Positions 1-6,565 of a stretch of DNA of 11,236 bases are shown here, in pieces. The notes under the pieces were generated by a model. It was not told the DNA's origin and ran no database searches. It saw only the letters and a list, made by a program, of their open reading frames with translations. The stretch is from an uncultured Lachnospiraceae bacterium (GTDB taxonomy: Bacteria; Bacillota; Clostridia; Lachnospirales; Lachnospiraceae). The DNA is taken from NCBI GenBank assembly GCA_910588875.1, contig CAJURT010000071.1:1-11236 (forward strand), read 5' to 3'. A program made the position numbers and the translations under genes. Numbering within the stretch: position 1 is the first letter of the stretch; each line of letters opens with the position of its first letter.

Positions 1-2252
1 ACCATGATCAGTTTCACATCCTCCGGGCTTGACTTAAACAAAATACTCATAATCAGAGTATTGATGCAGACCGATTTCCCCGAGCCTGTGGCGCCTGCAA
101 TCAGAAGATGGGGCATCTTGGCAATGTCCGTAACCACCACCTGCCCGCCGATGTCCTTGCCTACCGCAAAGGCCATGGGGGAGGGATGGCTTTGGAAGGC
201 TTCGGATTCCAGGAGTTCCCGCAGGTATACGGTTGTATTTTCCTTGTTCGGAACCTCAATTCCCACGGCGGATTTGCCAGGGATCGGCGCCTCAATCCGG
301 ATATCGGCGGCAGCCAAACTCAGCTTGATATCGTCTGCCAGGCCTACGATCTTGCTGACCTTGACTCCCTGCTCCGGATGCAGTTCATACCGGGTCACAG
401 ACGGCCCGCAGCTGATGTTGGTGACTGTCACGCCCACCCCGAAATCCCGAAGGGTCTGCTGTAACTTAACCGCCGTATCCTTATATTCCTGGCGGGAGTT
501 GGCGGCTGACAAAAGATTCCCTCTTTTCAGCAGGGTAACCGAAGGGAACACATACTCCCTCTTTGGCTCCTCCTGCTTCTCCCTGATCTGCTGCTGTAGG
601 CTTACCTCCCCGGCTTCCCTTGCCTCCTGTGCTTCCCGGCGTTTTGCTTCCAGCTTTTTGCGGAGGGCCTCCGTATCGCTCTCGATCACCTTGCCGGATG
701 CTGTTATCACCCGCTTTTCCCCCTGGGGAACCACAAAATCCGTAAATCCGGTTTTCTCCCCCTCATCAGGCTCTTCCTCTTCCCAGGTATCCTCCGGCAG
801 GCCTTCTTCCCATTCCTCTTCCTCCAAAAGCCCCCACTCCTCTGAATCCGAATATTCCCGCGGGTCTGCCTGATAGCGGGCCACCGGAACATTTTCCGGA
901 GACCGGGCGGTTTCCCTATGTAAATCTTCCTCCCCTTCCTCCGGCATCACCGGCATCTCCATAAAAATATCATCCGCTTCCTCCTCATAGCAAGAGGAAG
1001 CCGGCGCCAGGCGGAGAGGCTTAAGTCCATAGGAGGAATCCTCCTGCTGCCCTCCTTCCTCCTCTTCCGGCAGATCCGCCCTTTTCTCCTTTTGCTCCCC
1101 TGCAGGCTCTGTGAAAGCCTCTGAAATCCCATGGAACGAAGGCTCAGATGCCGGCCCGTGAAATGACGGCGGTTCAGCGGGACGGCCAAAGCTGCCCTCA
1201 TAGTCGCTGAGTCGGGAAATGCCTTCTGCCACCAAACGCTGGGCCGATTCTGCCGTCGAAAGCACCTTATCCGCCTCAAAGGGAACCATATCCTCATCCA
1301 CAGGGGAATCCGGCATGGTGATTTTCCCCGTAAACACATCTGCCGGATCCGTGACAGGTTCCAAGGCAGGAATGCTCTCCCTTTTATCCTCCGGCAACAT
1401 GCCGGCCCTGTCCCCGCCAGCCTCCGCAGGCGCTTCATACATTCCCTCCCCGCCAGCGGCTTCCTGCGCCAAAAAATCGGTGGCCGTCAGATCCACTCCC
1501 CGGATCCGCTGTTCCTTCTGTTGACGCTGCTGCTCCCTGCGCTCGGCATGGAGTTCCTTCCTCCGCCCCATATCTTCCCTGGCATAACGGTATGCCGCAT
1601 CCCCCTGTTTCTTCACCGCATTCACCAGTGAACGTTCCGTAATACAGACCACACTGATGGCCAGGCAGACAATCAGAACCAGGAATGCACCGATATTGCC
1701 TATCACCGCTGCCAGCCCTGCACAGATCAGGCCGCCGGCCAGGCCGCCCCCGGCACCATTCACCGAGGACATCTGGTAATACCCCATAATCCCCGCCCCA
1801 TCCTCCGGCTTTTTCCCAAAAAGAAGCTGCACCAGCCCACACAATGCCAGCACCAGCGCCACCGATGCCAGCAGTTTCCGCATCGCTGCCAGGTTCCCCC
1901 GGTTTGAAAAATAAAAACATGTCCCCACAAACAAAAGCAGTGGGGCTATAAATCCCACCATCCCAAAAATACCCAGCTGAAAGCTGCGCAGGTACCTGCC
2001 TGCCGCCCCACACAAATGGAAATTACTTAAAAACAGCAGCACTGCAACGGCAAAGGAAAGGATAATCAGCACCTCTGCACCGATAAAATCCTCCTGCTCC
2101 GGCGCCTGGGCTGCCATCGTCTTTTTCCCGCCTCTTGAGGCTGCTGCTTTCCCGGAGCCCTTCGCCCTGCTGCCGGCACTCCCCCGGCTCTTCCCATTCC
2201 CTTCCCTGCCGCCTCTGCCGGATGCTGCTTTTTTGTTCGTTGTCGCTGCCAC
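1..2252 (-). CDS. spoIIIE: DNA translocase SpoIIIE/FtsK, 3' end cut off by the window
   Basis: The open frame runs 750 codons leftward and leaves the window. The product is a membrane-anchored, DNA-pumping AAA+ motor that moves chromosomal DNA through a closing septum in division or sporulation. The N-terminus (1-50) is basic and Gly/Ser rich. About four hydrophobic segments follow (roughly 58-78, 92-114, 124-143 and 165-195), matching the SpoIIIE/FtsK membrane domain. A long charged linker follows, very acidic at about 472-499, and the alpha/motor region starts near residue 567. The Walker A motif GATGSGKS is at residues 720-727. Walker B and the DNA-reading gamma domain lie outside the window. 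The start is GTG at 2252, nine bases after AGGAGG (2262-2267). An ATG at 2260 reads ATG-GAT-TAG and cannot be the start; an in-frame ATG at 2117 is a less likely alternative. The gene lies downstream of a tepA-like gene, as in Bacillus, but has its own promoter. The linker is longer than in B. subtilis SpoIIIE. Choosing between a division and a sporulation role is inference. Confidence 0.95.
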   Translation of the reverse strand, partial: MAATTNKKAASGRGGREGNGKSRGSAGSRAKGSGKAAASRGGKKTMAAQAPEQEDFIGAEVLIILSFAVAVLLFLSNFHLCGAAGRYLRSFQLGIFGMVGFIAPLLLFVGTCFYFSNRGNLAAMRKLLASVALVLALCGLVQLLFGKKPEDGAGIMGYYQMSSVNGAGGGLAGGLICAGLAAVIGNIGAFLVLIVCLAISVVCITERSLVNAVKKQGDAAYRYAREDMGRRKELHAERREQQRQQKEQRIRGVDLTATDFLAQEAAGGEGMYEAPAEAGGDRAGMLPEDKRESIPALEPVTDPADVFTGKITMPDSPVDEDMVPFEADKVLSTAESAQRLVAEGISRLSDYEGSFGRPAEPPSFHGPASEPSFHGISEAFTEPAGEQKEKRADLPEEEEGGQQEDSSYGLKPLRLAPASSCYEEEADDIFMEMPVMPEEGEEDLHRETARSPENVPVARYQADPREYSDSEEWGLLEEEEWEEGLPEDTWEEEEPDEGEKTGFTDFVVPQGEKRVITASGKVIESDTEALRKKLEAKRREAQEAREAGEVSLQQQIREKQEEPKREYVFPSVTLLKRGNLLSAANSRQEYKDTAVKLQQTLRDFGVGVTVTNISCGPSVTRYELHPEQGVKVSKIVGLADDIKLSLAAADIRIEAPIPGKSAVGIEVPNKENTTVYLRELLESEAFQSHPSPMAFAVGKDIGGQVVVTDIAKMPHLLIAGATGSGKSVCINTLIMSILFKSSPEDVKLIM

Positions 2253-2261
2253 TAATCCATG

Positions 2262-2267
2262 CCTCCT
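2262..2267 (-). promoter_or_regulatory. Ribosome binding site that decides the spoIIIE start
   Basis: AGGAGG on the minus strand lies nine bases before the GTG at 2252 but only one base before the ATG at 2260. That ATG opens a two-codon frame (ATG GAT TAG) whose stop shares its last base with the GTG. The spacing favours GTG. Confidence 0.75.
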
Positions 2268-2338
2268 ATCCTTCAAAGGAACGCCCCCAAAACCGCTTTG
2301 TTCCCAAATCCATAAGATTTTGAAATCGCCCCCAGGAT

Positions 2339-2367
2339 AGTATACAAAAAAAAAGCGGGAATTGCAA
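2339..2367 (-). promoter_or_regulatory. Sigma-A type promoter for spoIIIE
   Basis: On the minus strand TTGCAA (2367-2362) and TATACT (2344-2339) are separated by exactly 17 bases, including a run of nine T. The start point would fall near 2332, giving a leader of about 80 bases before the GTG start. The 190-base gap between tepA and spoIIIE shows no strong intrinsic terminator, so read-through from tepA remains possible. Confidence 0.7.
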
Positions 2368-2442
2368 CCACCTTGGAAGAAGGTGAAGGAAAAAGGGTAA
2401 ACACAAGTTTTGCAATCCGGTGCATCTGCGCAGCATTGCCCT

Positions 2443-3177
2443 TCAGGCCCCGGCCTGATGCCTGGTATCAATCAGGTTATAAAGTTTCTGCAGTGCCTCC
2501 CGGATTCCTCCGACCTCATCAATCAGTCCTTCTTTCACGGCCTGTGCTCCCACCAGCACGGTTCCCAGGTCGCGGGTAAGCATCTTTGTATTGTGCATCA
2601 GGGCTTTTACCTGGCCGTATTCCATCTGCGAATGTTCGCTGATAAAGCTTAGGATCCTGTCCTGGATCATATTAAAATATTCATAGGTCTGGGAGGCTCC
2701 GATGACCATTCCCGTCATGCGGACAGGGTGGATCATCATCGTCCCCGTGGGCACGATAAAGGAATAGTCTGTGGATACTGCCAGGGGCACCCCGATGGAA
2801 TGGCTGCCCCCCAGCACCAGGGACACCGTCGGCATGCTCAGCGAGGCGATCATCTCCGCAATCGCCAGTCCCGCATCCACATCCCCGCCGGAAGTATTTA
2901 ACAGAACCAAGAGCCCGTCCATGCTGTCGTCATCCTCCAGGGCGGCAAGCTTGGGAAGCACATGGTCATACTTGGTAGTCTTGGCATTCCCGGAAAGGTT
3001 TTCATGCCCTTCCACTTCACCGATAACGGAAAGCAGCTGGATTTTCCTCCTGCCCTGGTTATTCTCCAGAGTCAGCTGCCCGTATTCCTCCAGTTTCTCA
3101 TTTTCCTTCTGCTCCAGTTCCTTCTCCTGCTTTTTCCTGTCATTGTTATCTGCCTCTTTCGCCCGCTTGTCTCCCAT
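2443..3177 (-). CDS. tepA: ClpP-like serine protease of the TepA/YmfB type
   Basis: The product is 244 residues and belongs to the ClpP/crotonase fold family. Residues 1-35 form a Lys/Glu-rich, probably helical extension. The ClpP-like core follows, with NTSGGDVDAGLAIA at about 94-107 and the nucleophile region GGSHSIG with Ser127. His150 is in MMIHP and Asp220 is in GLIDEVGG, so a Ser-His-Asp triad is complete. No signal peptide or membrane segment is seen, so it probably acts in the cytoplasm. In B. subtilis tepA (ymfB) lies just upstream of spoIIIE and was named for an effect on protein translocation; the same order here supports the call. I start at ATG 3177, since GAAAGG lies nine bases upstream. 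The in-frame ATG at 3186 directly abuts that Shine-Dalgarno sequence and would add three residues. Substrate unknown. Confidence 0.9.
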   Translation of the reverse strand: MGDKRAKEADNNDRKKQEKELEQKENEKLEEYGQLTLENNQGRRKIQLLSVIGEVEGHENLSGNAKTTKYDHVLPKLAALEDDDSMDGLLVLLNTSGGDVDAGLAIAEMIASLSMPTVSLVLGGSHSIGVPLAVSTDYSFIVPTGTMMIHPVRMTGMVIGASQTYEYFNMIQDRILSFISEHSQMEYGQVKALMHNTKMLTRDLGTVLVGAQAVKEGLIDEVGGIREALQKLYNLIDTRHQAGA

Positions 3178-3265
3178 AAATTCCATCCTTTCCCTGGCCC
3201 TGGACGGCTTCGCCCAAACCAGCTTTTCCCCTATTATTCACCCCCGGCTCTTCTTTTATGCAATG

Positions 3266-3271
3266 ATTATA
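3266..3271 (-). promoter_or_regulatory. Possible -10 element for the tepA gene
   Basis: TATAAT on the minus strand lies about 90 bases upstream of the tepA start. No good -35 hexamer is found at 16-18 bases, so the call is weak. The rest of the 3178-3390 gap holds the divergent promoter of the YjfB-family gene and no gene that I can support. Confidence 0.3.
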
Positions 3272-3292
3272 TGCTGTTCCATGCGGTTAGCG

Positions 3293-3321
3293 TTGCATTT
3301 CCATTCCTGATCTGCTACAAT
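3293..3321 (+). promoter_or_regulatory. Sigma-A type promoter for the YjfB-family gene
   Basis: TTGCAT (3293-3298), a 17-base spacer, then TACAAT (3316-3321). Transcription would begin near 3328, leaving a leader of about 60 bases. The leader contains a short hairpin AGGGG-TAT-CCCCT (3340-3352) and a second arm pair CTGAAA/TTTCAG (3351-3356 and 3368-3373) that ends just before the AGGAGG at 3377-3382. No sigma-D type motility promoter is convincing. Confidence 0.55.
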
Positions 3322-3387
3322 AAAGCCAGGATGGTTTTTAGGGGTATCCCCTGAAAGCATATCCGTTTTTCAGGCAAGGAGGCGATC

Positions 3388-3564
3388 ATGATGGATATTT
3401 CTTCCCTGTCCGTATCTCTGTCCACAGCGAATCTGTACAGTGATATGGGGGTTGCCATTATGTCCAAGGTTCTGGATACCGCAGAGGAAACCGGCGATGC
3501 CATTGCCCAGATGATGGAAGCAGCATTGAGCGGCATGGGGCAGAACATCGATATCAGGGCCTGA
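3388..3564 (+). CDS. YjfB-family small protein (putative motility protein family)
   Basis: A 58-residue protein, beginning MMDISSLSVSLSTANLY, with a helical middle part (MSKVLDTAEETGDAIAQMME) and ending IDIRA. The N-terminal MDISS-L-S pattern, the small size and the central VLDTA helix match the YjfB family, which databases label a putative motility protein but whose function is not established. No signal peptide or membrane segment is seen. AGGAGG at 3377-3382 lies five bases before ATG 3388 and eight before ATG 3391, so the second Met may be the true start. The gene stands alone, divergent from tepA and convergent with cls, with its own promoter and terminator. No flagellar gene is in the window, so a motility role is not supported by context. 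Confidence 0.8.
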   Translation: MMDISSLSVSLSTANLYSDMGVAIMSKVLDTAEETGDAIAQMMEAALSGMGQNIDIRA

Positions 3565-3583
3565 CAAGGGTATCCTTCACGGG

Positions 3584-3617
3584 AAACGGGCTGTTGCTTA
3601 ATAGCAACAGCCCGTTT
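3584..3617. terminator. Bidirectional intrinsic terminator between the yjfB-like gene and cls
   Basis: A perfect 15-bp stem AAACGGGCTGTTGCT / AGCAACAGCCCGTTT with a four-base TAAT loop. It lies 20 bases after the yjfB-like stop and 25 bases after the cls stop on the other strand. The T tract is only three bases either way, but the stem is long and GC rich, and the placement between two convergent genes fits a shared terminator. Confidence 0.8.
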
Positions 3618-3641
3618 CTCCCTGTCCCGATTCTTTTTTCC

Positions 3642-5198
3642 CTACATCAAGGGCGCAAACAGGCGCAGCCCTGCGCCTGCCAGCCGTTTCATGGGCGGAT
3701 ACCTCCTGCAGTCTTCTTCCCTAATCTCCCCGCACTCCAAAAGGGTTTTCTGGAAATCCTTTTCCACCGCCTCCACCGCCTGGTTCCGGTACAGATAAAC
3801 TGCGCATTCAAAATGCAGGTACAGGCTCCGGTAATCCAGGTTCACTGACCCCACCACTGCTTTCTCGCCGTCGCTGCTGAATACCTTTGCATGCACAAAG
3901 CCCGGGGTATACTCAAAAATCCGTACTCCTGCCGCCAGCAACTCCCCGTAATACGACCTGGCCAGCAGATAGGCATACATCTTGTCCGGCACATGGGGCA
4001 TGATAATGACCACCTCCACCCCACGCTTGGCGGCAAAGGACAAAGACGTGATCATATCACTGTCCAGTATCAGGTATGGCGTCATAATGTGCACATAGTC
4101 CCTGGCCTCATTCAGGATATCCAGATACACACATTCCCCCACCGCTTCTCCGTCCAGGGGGCTATCCCCATAGGGCATCACATACCCCTCCCTATTAAGG
4201 CCCGGAGGAAAACTGTAGTTCGGATCCCGCAGGTATCTTTTGTAATCCTCCTCCTTCCGCCCTGATACATTCCACATCTGCAGAAACATCATCAAAAAGC
4301 TGGTGACCGCCTCCCCTTTCAGCATCACAGCCGTATCCTTCCAATGGCCGAACCGTACCGTCTCATTGATATATTCATCTGCCAGGTTGATCCCACCGGT
4401 AAATGCCGTGTGCCCGTCAATCACCGTGATTTTCCTGTGGTCCCGGTTGTTCTGGTAGCTTGTCAGGGCCGGCTTCACCGGGAAAAACACCTTGCAATGG
4501 ATCCCCATGCGCTCCAGCTGCTGGGGATAGCGGTGGGGCAGCAAGGTGAGACAGCCCATGCCGTCATACATAAACCTTACCTCCACGCCTTCCCCTGCCT
4601 TTTTCGCCAGGATTTCCAGTATCTTATCCCAGAACTTTCCGTCCTCCACAATAAAATACTCCATAAAGATATAGCGTTCTGCCTTCTCCAGTTCTTCCAA
4701 GAGCCGCGGGAACAATTCATCCCCCAGAGGGAAATATTCCACGTAGGTGTTGCTGTAAACCGGGTAGCCCCCATAGCGCCCCATATAGCCTGCCAGATGG
4801 GCTTCCCTCTTACTTTCCTGCGAAAGCCGTGCCATCACCGCCTCGTCCTGCTTTAAATACGGCGCCGTCTGTGCGAGGATCTCCCGCAGCCGCCTGGCTA
4901 TCCTGCGGGTTCCCACCTGCAGTTCAATAAAAATATAGAACATGGCGCCAAAAACCGGAAATACCAGGACCGGGATCACCCAGGCCAGCTGGTAGACCGG
5001 GTTCTGGCGCTTATTGATAATGTAGACCACCACAGCCGCACTGAGCATGGTAAAACCGCCATACACGAAAAATATATGGTCGCCCAGCCATTTGAAGGCG
5101 CCGAACAATACGGCAATCTGAATCAGCAGGAACAAGGTTACGAAGGCTGTCCTGCCGAAAATCACCCGCAAGAATTTTTTCCATTTTTTCCGGTTCAT
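3642..5198 (-). CDS. cls: Cardiolipin synthase (phospholipase D superfamily)
   Basis: The product is 518 residues, a normal size for bacterial Cls. It joins two phosphatidylglycerol molecules to cardiolipin plus glycerol at the inner face of the membrane. Hydrophobic segments lie at about 16-36, 42-61 and 70-92, the usual N-terminal membrane part. Two HKD motifs are complete: HRKITVID (His254, Lys256, Asp261) followed by TGGINLADEY, and HAKVFSSD (His436, Lys438, Asp443) followed by GSVNLDYRS. The start is ATG 5198, with AAAGGAGG (5207-5214) eight bases before it. An in-frame GTG at 5231 would overlap the metY stop by four bases but has no Shine-Dalgarno sequence. The gene lies 29 bases after metY with no terminator between, so it is probably the last gene of an ltaS-metY-cls transcript. 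Which Cls subfamily it is cannot be settled here. Confidence 0.95.
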   Translation of the reverse strand: MNRKKWKKFLRVIFGRTAFVTLFLLIQIAVLFGAFKWLGDHIFFVYGGFTMLSAAVVVYIINKRQNPVYQLAWVIPVLVFPVFGAMFYIFIELQVGTRRIARRLREILAQTAPYLKQDEAVMARLSQESKREAHLAGYMGRYGGYPVYSNTYVEYFPLGDELFPRLLEELEKAERYIFMEYFIVEDGKFWDKILEILAKKAGEGVEVRFMYDGMGCLTLLPHRYPQQLERMGIHCKVFFPVKPALTSYQNNRDHRKITVIDGHTAFTGGINLADEYINETVRFGHWKDTAVMLKGEAVTSFLMMFLQMWNVSGRKEEDYKRYLRDPNYSFPPGLNREGYVMPYGDSPLDGEAVGECVYLDILNEARDYVHIMTPYLILDSDMITSLSFAAKRGVEVVIIMPHVPDKMYAYLLARSYYGELLAAGVRIFEYTPGFVHAKVFSSDGEKAVVGSVNLDYRSLYLHFECAVYLYRNQAVEAVEKDFQKTLLECGEIREEDCRRYPPMKRLAGAGLRLFAPLM

Positions 5199-5227
5199 TT
5201 TGGAAACCTCCTTTGGGCTGTGCCGGC

Positions 5228-6511
5228 TCACTGTTTTGCCAACGCCTGCTCCAAATCCTTTATGATATCCTCCGCATCCTCAATACCCACACTGAAACGG
5301 ATCATCGACGGATCCACCCCTGCCTCAATCAGCTGCTCATCATTCAGCTGCCTGTGGGTATGGCTGGCCGGATGCAGCACAGAGGTCCTGGCATCCGCCA
5401 CATGGGTCACAATCGCCGCCAGCTTCAGCCTGTCCATAAATTCCGCAGCCGCCGCCCTTCCCCCTTTTAGCCCAAAGGAAATCACCCCGCAGGTGCCGTC
5501 CGGCATATATTTTTGTGCCAGGCCATAATACTTGTCGCCTTCCAGCCCCGGATAGCACACCCAGGCCACGTCCTCCCTGGCCTTTAAGTACTCTGCCACC
5601 CGCAGGGCATTCCCACAGTGCCGCGGCATGCGCAGGTGCAGGGTCTCCAGGCCGATATTCAGCAGAAATGCATTCTGGGGCGACTGGATTGAGCCCATAT
5701 CCCGCATCAGCTGCGCTGTGGCTTTGGTAATATAAGCGCCCTTCCCGAATTTCTTCGTGTAAACCACCCCGTGGTAGGAGTCATCCGGGGTGGTCAGCCC
5801 CGGGAATTTGTCTGCGTGGGCCTCCCAGTCAAAATTGCCGCTGTCCACGATACAGCCCCCCACGCACATGGCATGGCCGTCCATATATTTGGTGGTGGAA
5901 TGGGTCACAATGTCCGCCCCCCACTCAAAGGGCCTGCAGTTGATCGGGGTGGCAAAGGTATTGTCCACGATCAGGGGCACCCCGTGGCGGTGGGCCAGAC
6001 GGGCAAACTTCTCAATATCCAGCACCACTAACGCCGGGTTAGCAATCGTCTCGCCAAACACAGCCCTGGTGTTAGGGCCAAACGCCTTTTCCAGTTCTTC
6101 CTCCGGGGCATCCGGATCCACCAGGGTACACTCAATGCCAAAGCGTTTTAATGTTACCGTAAACAGGTTGGAAGTCCCCCCGTATATCGTGGCGGCACTG
6201 ACCACATGGTCACCTGCCGAGCAAATATTCAGAACCGCATACATGTTTGCCGCCTGGCCGGAGGAAGTCAGCATCGCCGCCACGCCGCCCTCTAAGGCAC
6301 AGATCTTTGCCGCTACCGCGTCATTGGTGGGATTGGCCAGGCGCGTATAGAAATATCCGTTTTCCTCCAGGTCAAAGAGGCGCCCCATCTGTTCGCTGGT
6401 TTCATATTTGAATGTAGTGCTCTGGTAAATGGGAAGCACCCTTGCCTCCCCATTTTTCGGCTGCCATCCTCCCTGGACGCAGACGGTTTCCCGTGACAAA
6501 TTCTGGCTCAT
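5228..6511 (-). CDS. metY: O-acetylhomoserine sulfhydrylase (PLP-dependent Cys/Met metabolism enzyme)
   Basis: The product is 427 residues, the usual MetY length, longer than cystathionine synthases or lyases (about 380-400). The family makes homocysteine from O-acetylhomoserine and sulfide in the cytoplasm. Seen in order: NGYFYTRLANPTNDA (51-65), SSGQAAN (83-89), Asp183 in VDNTFATP, which should hold the PLP ring nitrogen, Lys208 in HSTTKY as the Schiff-base lysine, and SVLHPASHTHRQL (377-389), the substrate carboxylate region. The start is ATG 6511, nine bases after AAGGAGG. An ATG nine bases earlier overlaps that site, and the longer frame from 6565 has no ribosome site. The 50-base gap to ltaS contains no SAM riboswitch or T-box that I can see. 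Other homocysteine or cystathionine enzymes of the family are possible, but the length and C-terminal motif favour MetY. Confidence 0.9.
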   Translation of the reverse strand: MSQNLSRETVCVQGGWQPKNGEARVLPIYQSTTFKYETSEQMGRLFDLEENGYFYTRLANPTNDAVAAKICALEGGVAAMLTSSGQAANMYAVLNICSAGDHVVSAATIYGGTSNLFTVTLKRFGIECTLVDPDAPEEELEKAFGPNTRAVFGETIANPALVVLDIEKFARLAHRHGVPLIVDNTFATPINCRPFEWGADIVTHSTTKYMDGHAMCVGGCIVDSGNFDWEAHADKFPGLTTPDDSYHGVVYTKKFGKGAYITKATAQLMRDMGSIQSPQNAFLLNIGLETLHLRMPRHCGNALRVAEYLKAREDVAWVCYPGLEGDKYYGLAQKYMPDGTCGVISFGLKGGRAAAAEFMDRLKLAAIVTHVADARTSVLHPASHTHRQLNDEQLIEAGVDPSMIRFSVGIEDAEDIIKDLEQALAKQ

Positions 6512-6536
6512 AGTATCCATCCTCCTTATTAAACAC

Positions 6537-6565
6537 AGTCTACCACAAATAAATTTTTTTCTCAA
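6537..6565 (-). promoter_or_regulatory. Candidate internal promoter for metY-cls
   Basis: On the minus strand TTGAGA (6565-6560), a 17-base AT-rich spacer, then TAGACT (6542-6537). The -35 hexamer overlaps the ltaS stop codon. It matches consensus at 5 and 4 of 6 positions, so it could supply metY and cls separately from ltaS. Confidence 0.45.

Noticed and set aside
4..873. Rightward open frame of 289 codons opposite spoIIIE
   Set aside because: It is antisense to a clear SpoIIIE frame with Walker A, has a Ser/Pro-rich composition of no recognisable family, and no ribosome site.
707..2013. Leftward open frames at 707-892, 947-1438 and 1435-2013
   Set aside because: They overlap spoIIIE in other frames and look like low-complexity Arg- or Gly-rich shadows. 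The continuous SpoIIIE frame explains the whole region.
2267..2340. Inverted pair CTATCCT / AGGATAG around the spoIIIE leader
   Set aside because: One arm lies mostly upstream of the expected transcription start, so it would not form in the RNA, and the arms are too far apart for an operator.
3321..3347. Sigma-D (motility) promoter for the YjfB-family gene
   Set aside because: TAAA followed after 15 bases by AGGGGTAT matches the -10 consensus at only about 3 of 8 positions; the sigma-A pair nearby is much better.
3315..3567. Leftward open frames opposite the YjfB-family gene
   Set aside because: The rightward frame has a strong AGGAGG, a promoter, a terminator and a family match; the leftward frames have none.
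5199..5231. Longer cls start at GTG 5231 overlapping the metY stop
   Set aside because: It has no Shine-Dalgarno sequence, while ATG 5198 has AAAGGAGG at eight bases.
6512..6565. Longer metY start at 6565
   Set aside because: The added residues do not resemble MetY, the start lacks a ribosome site and it would overlap the ltaS stop; ATG 6511 has AAGGAGG at nine bases.
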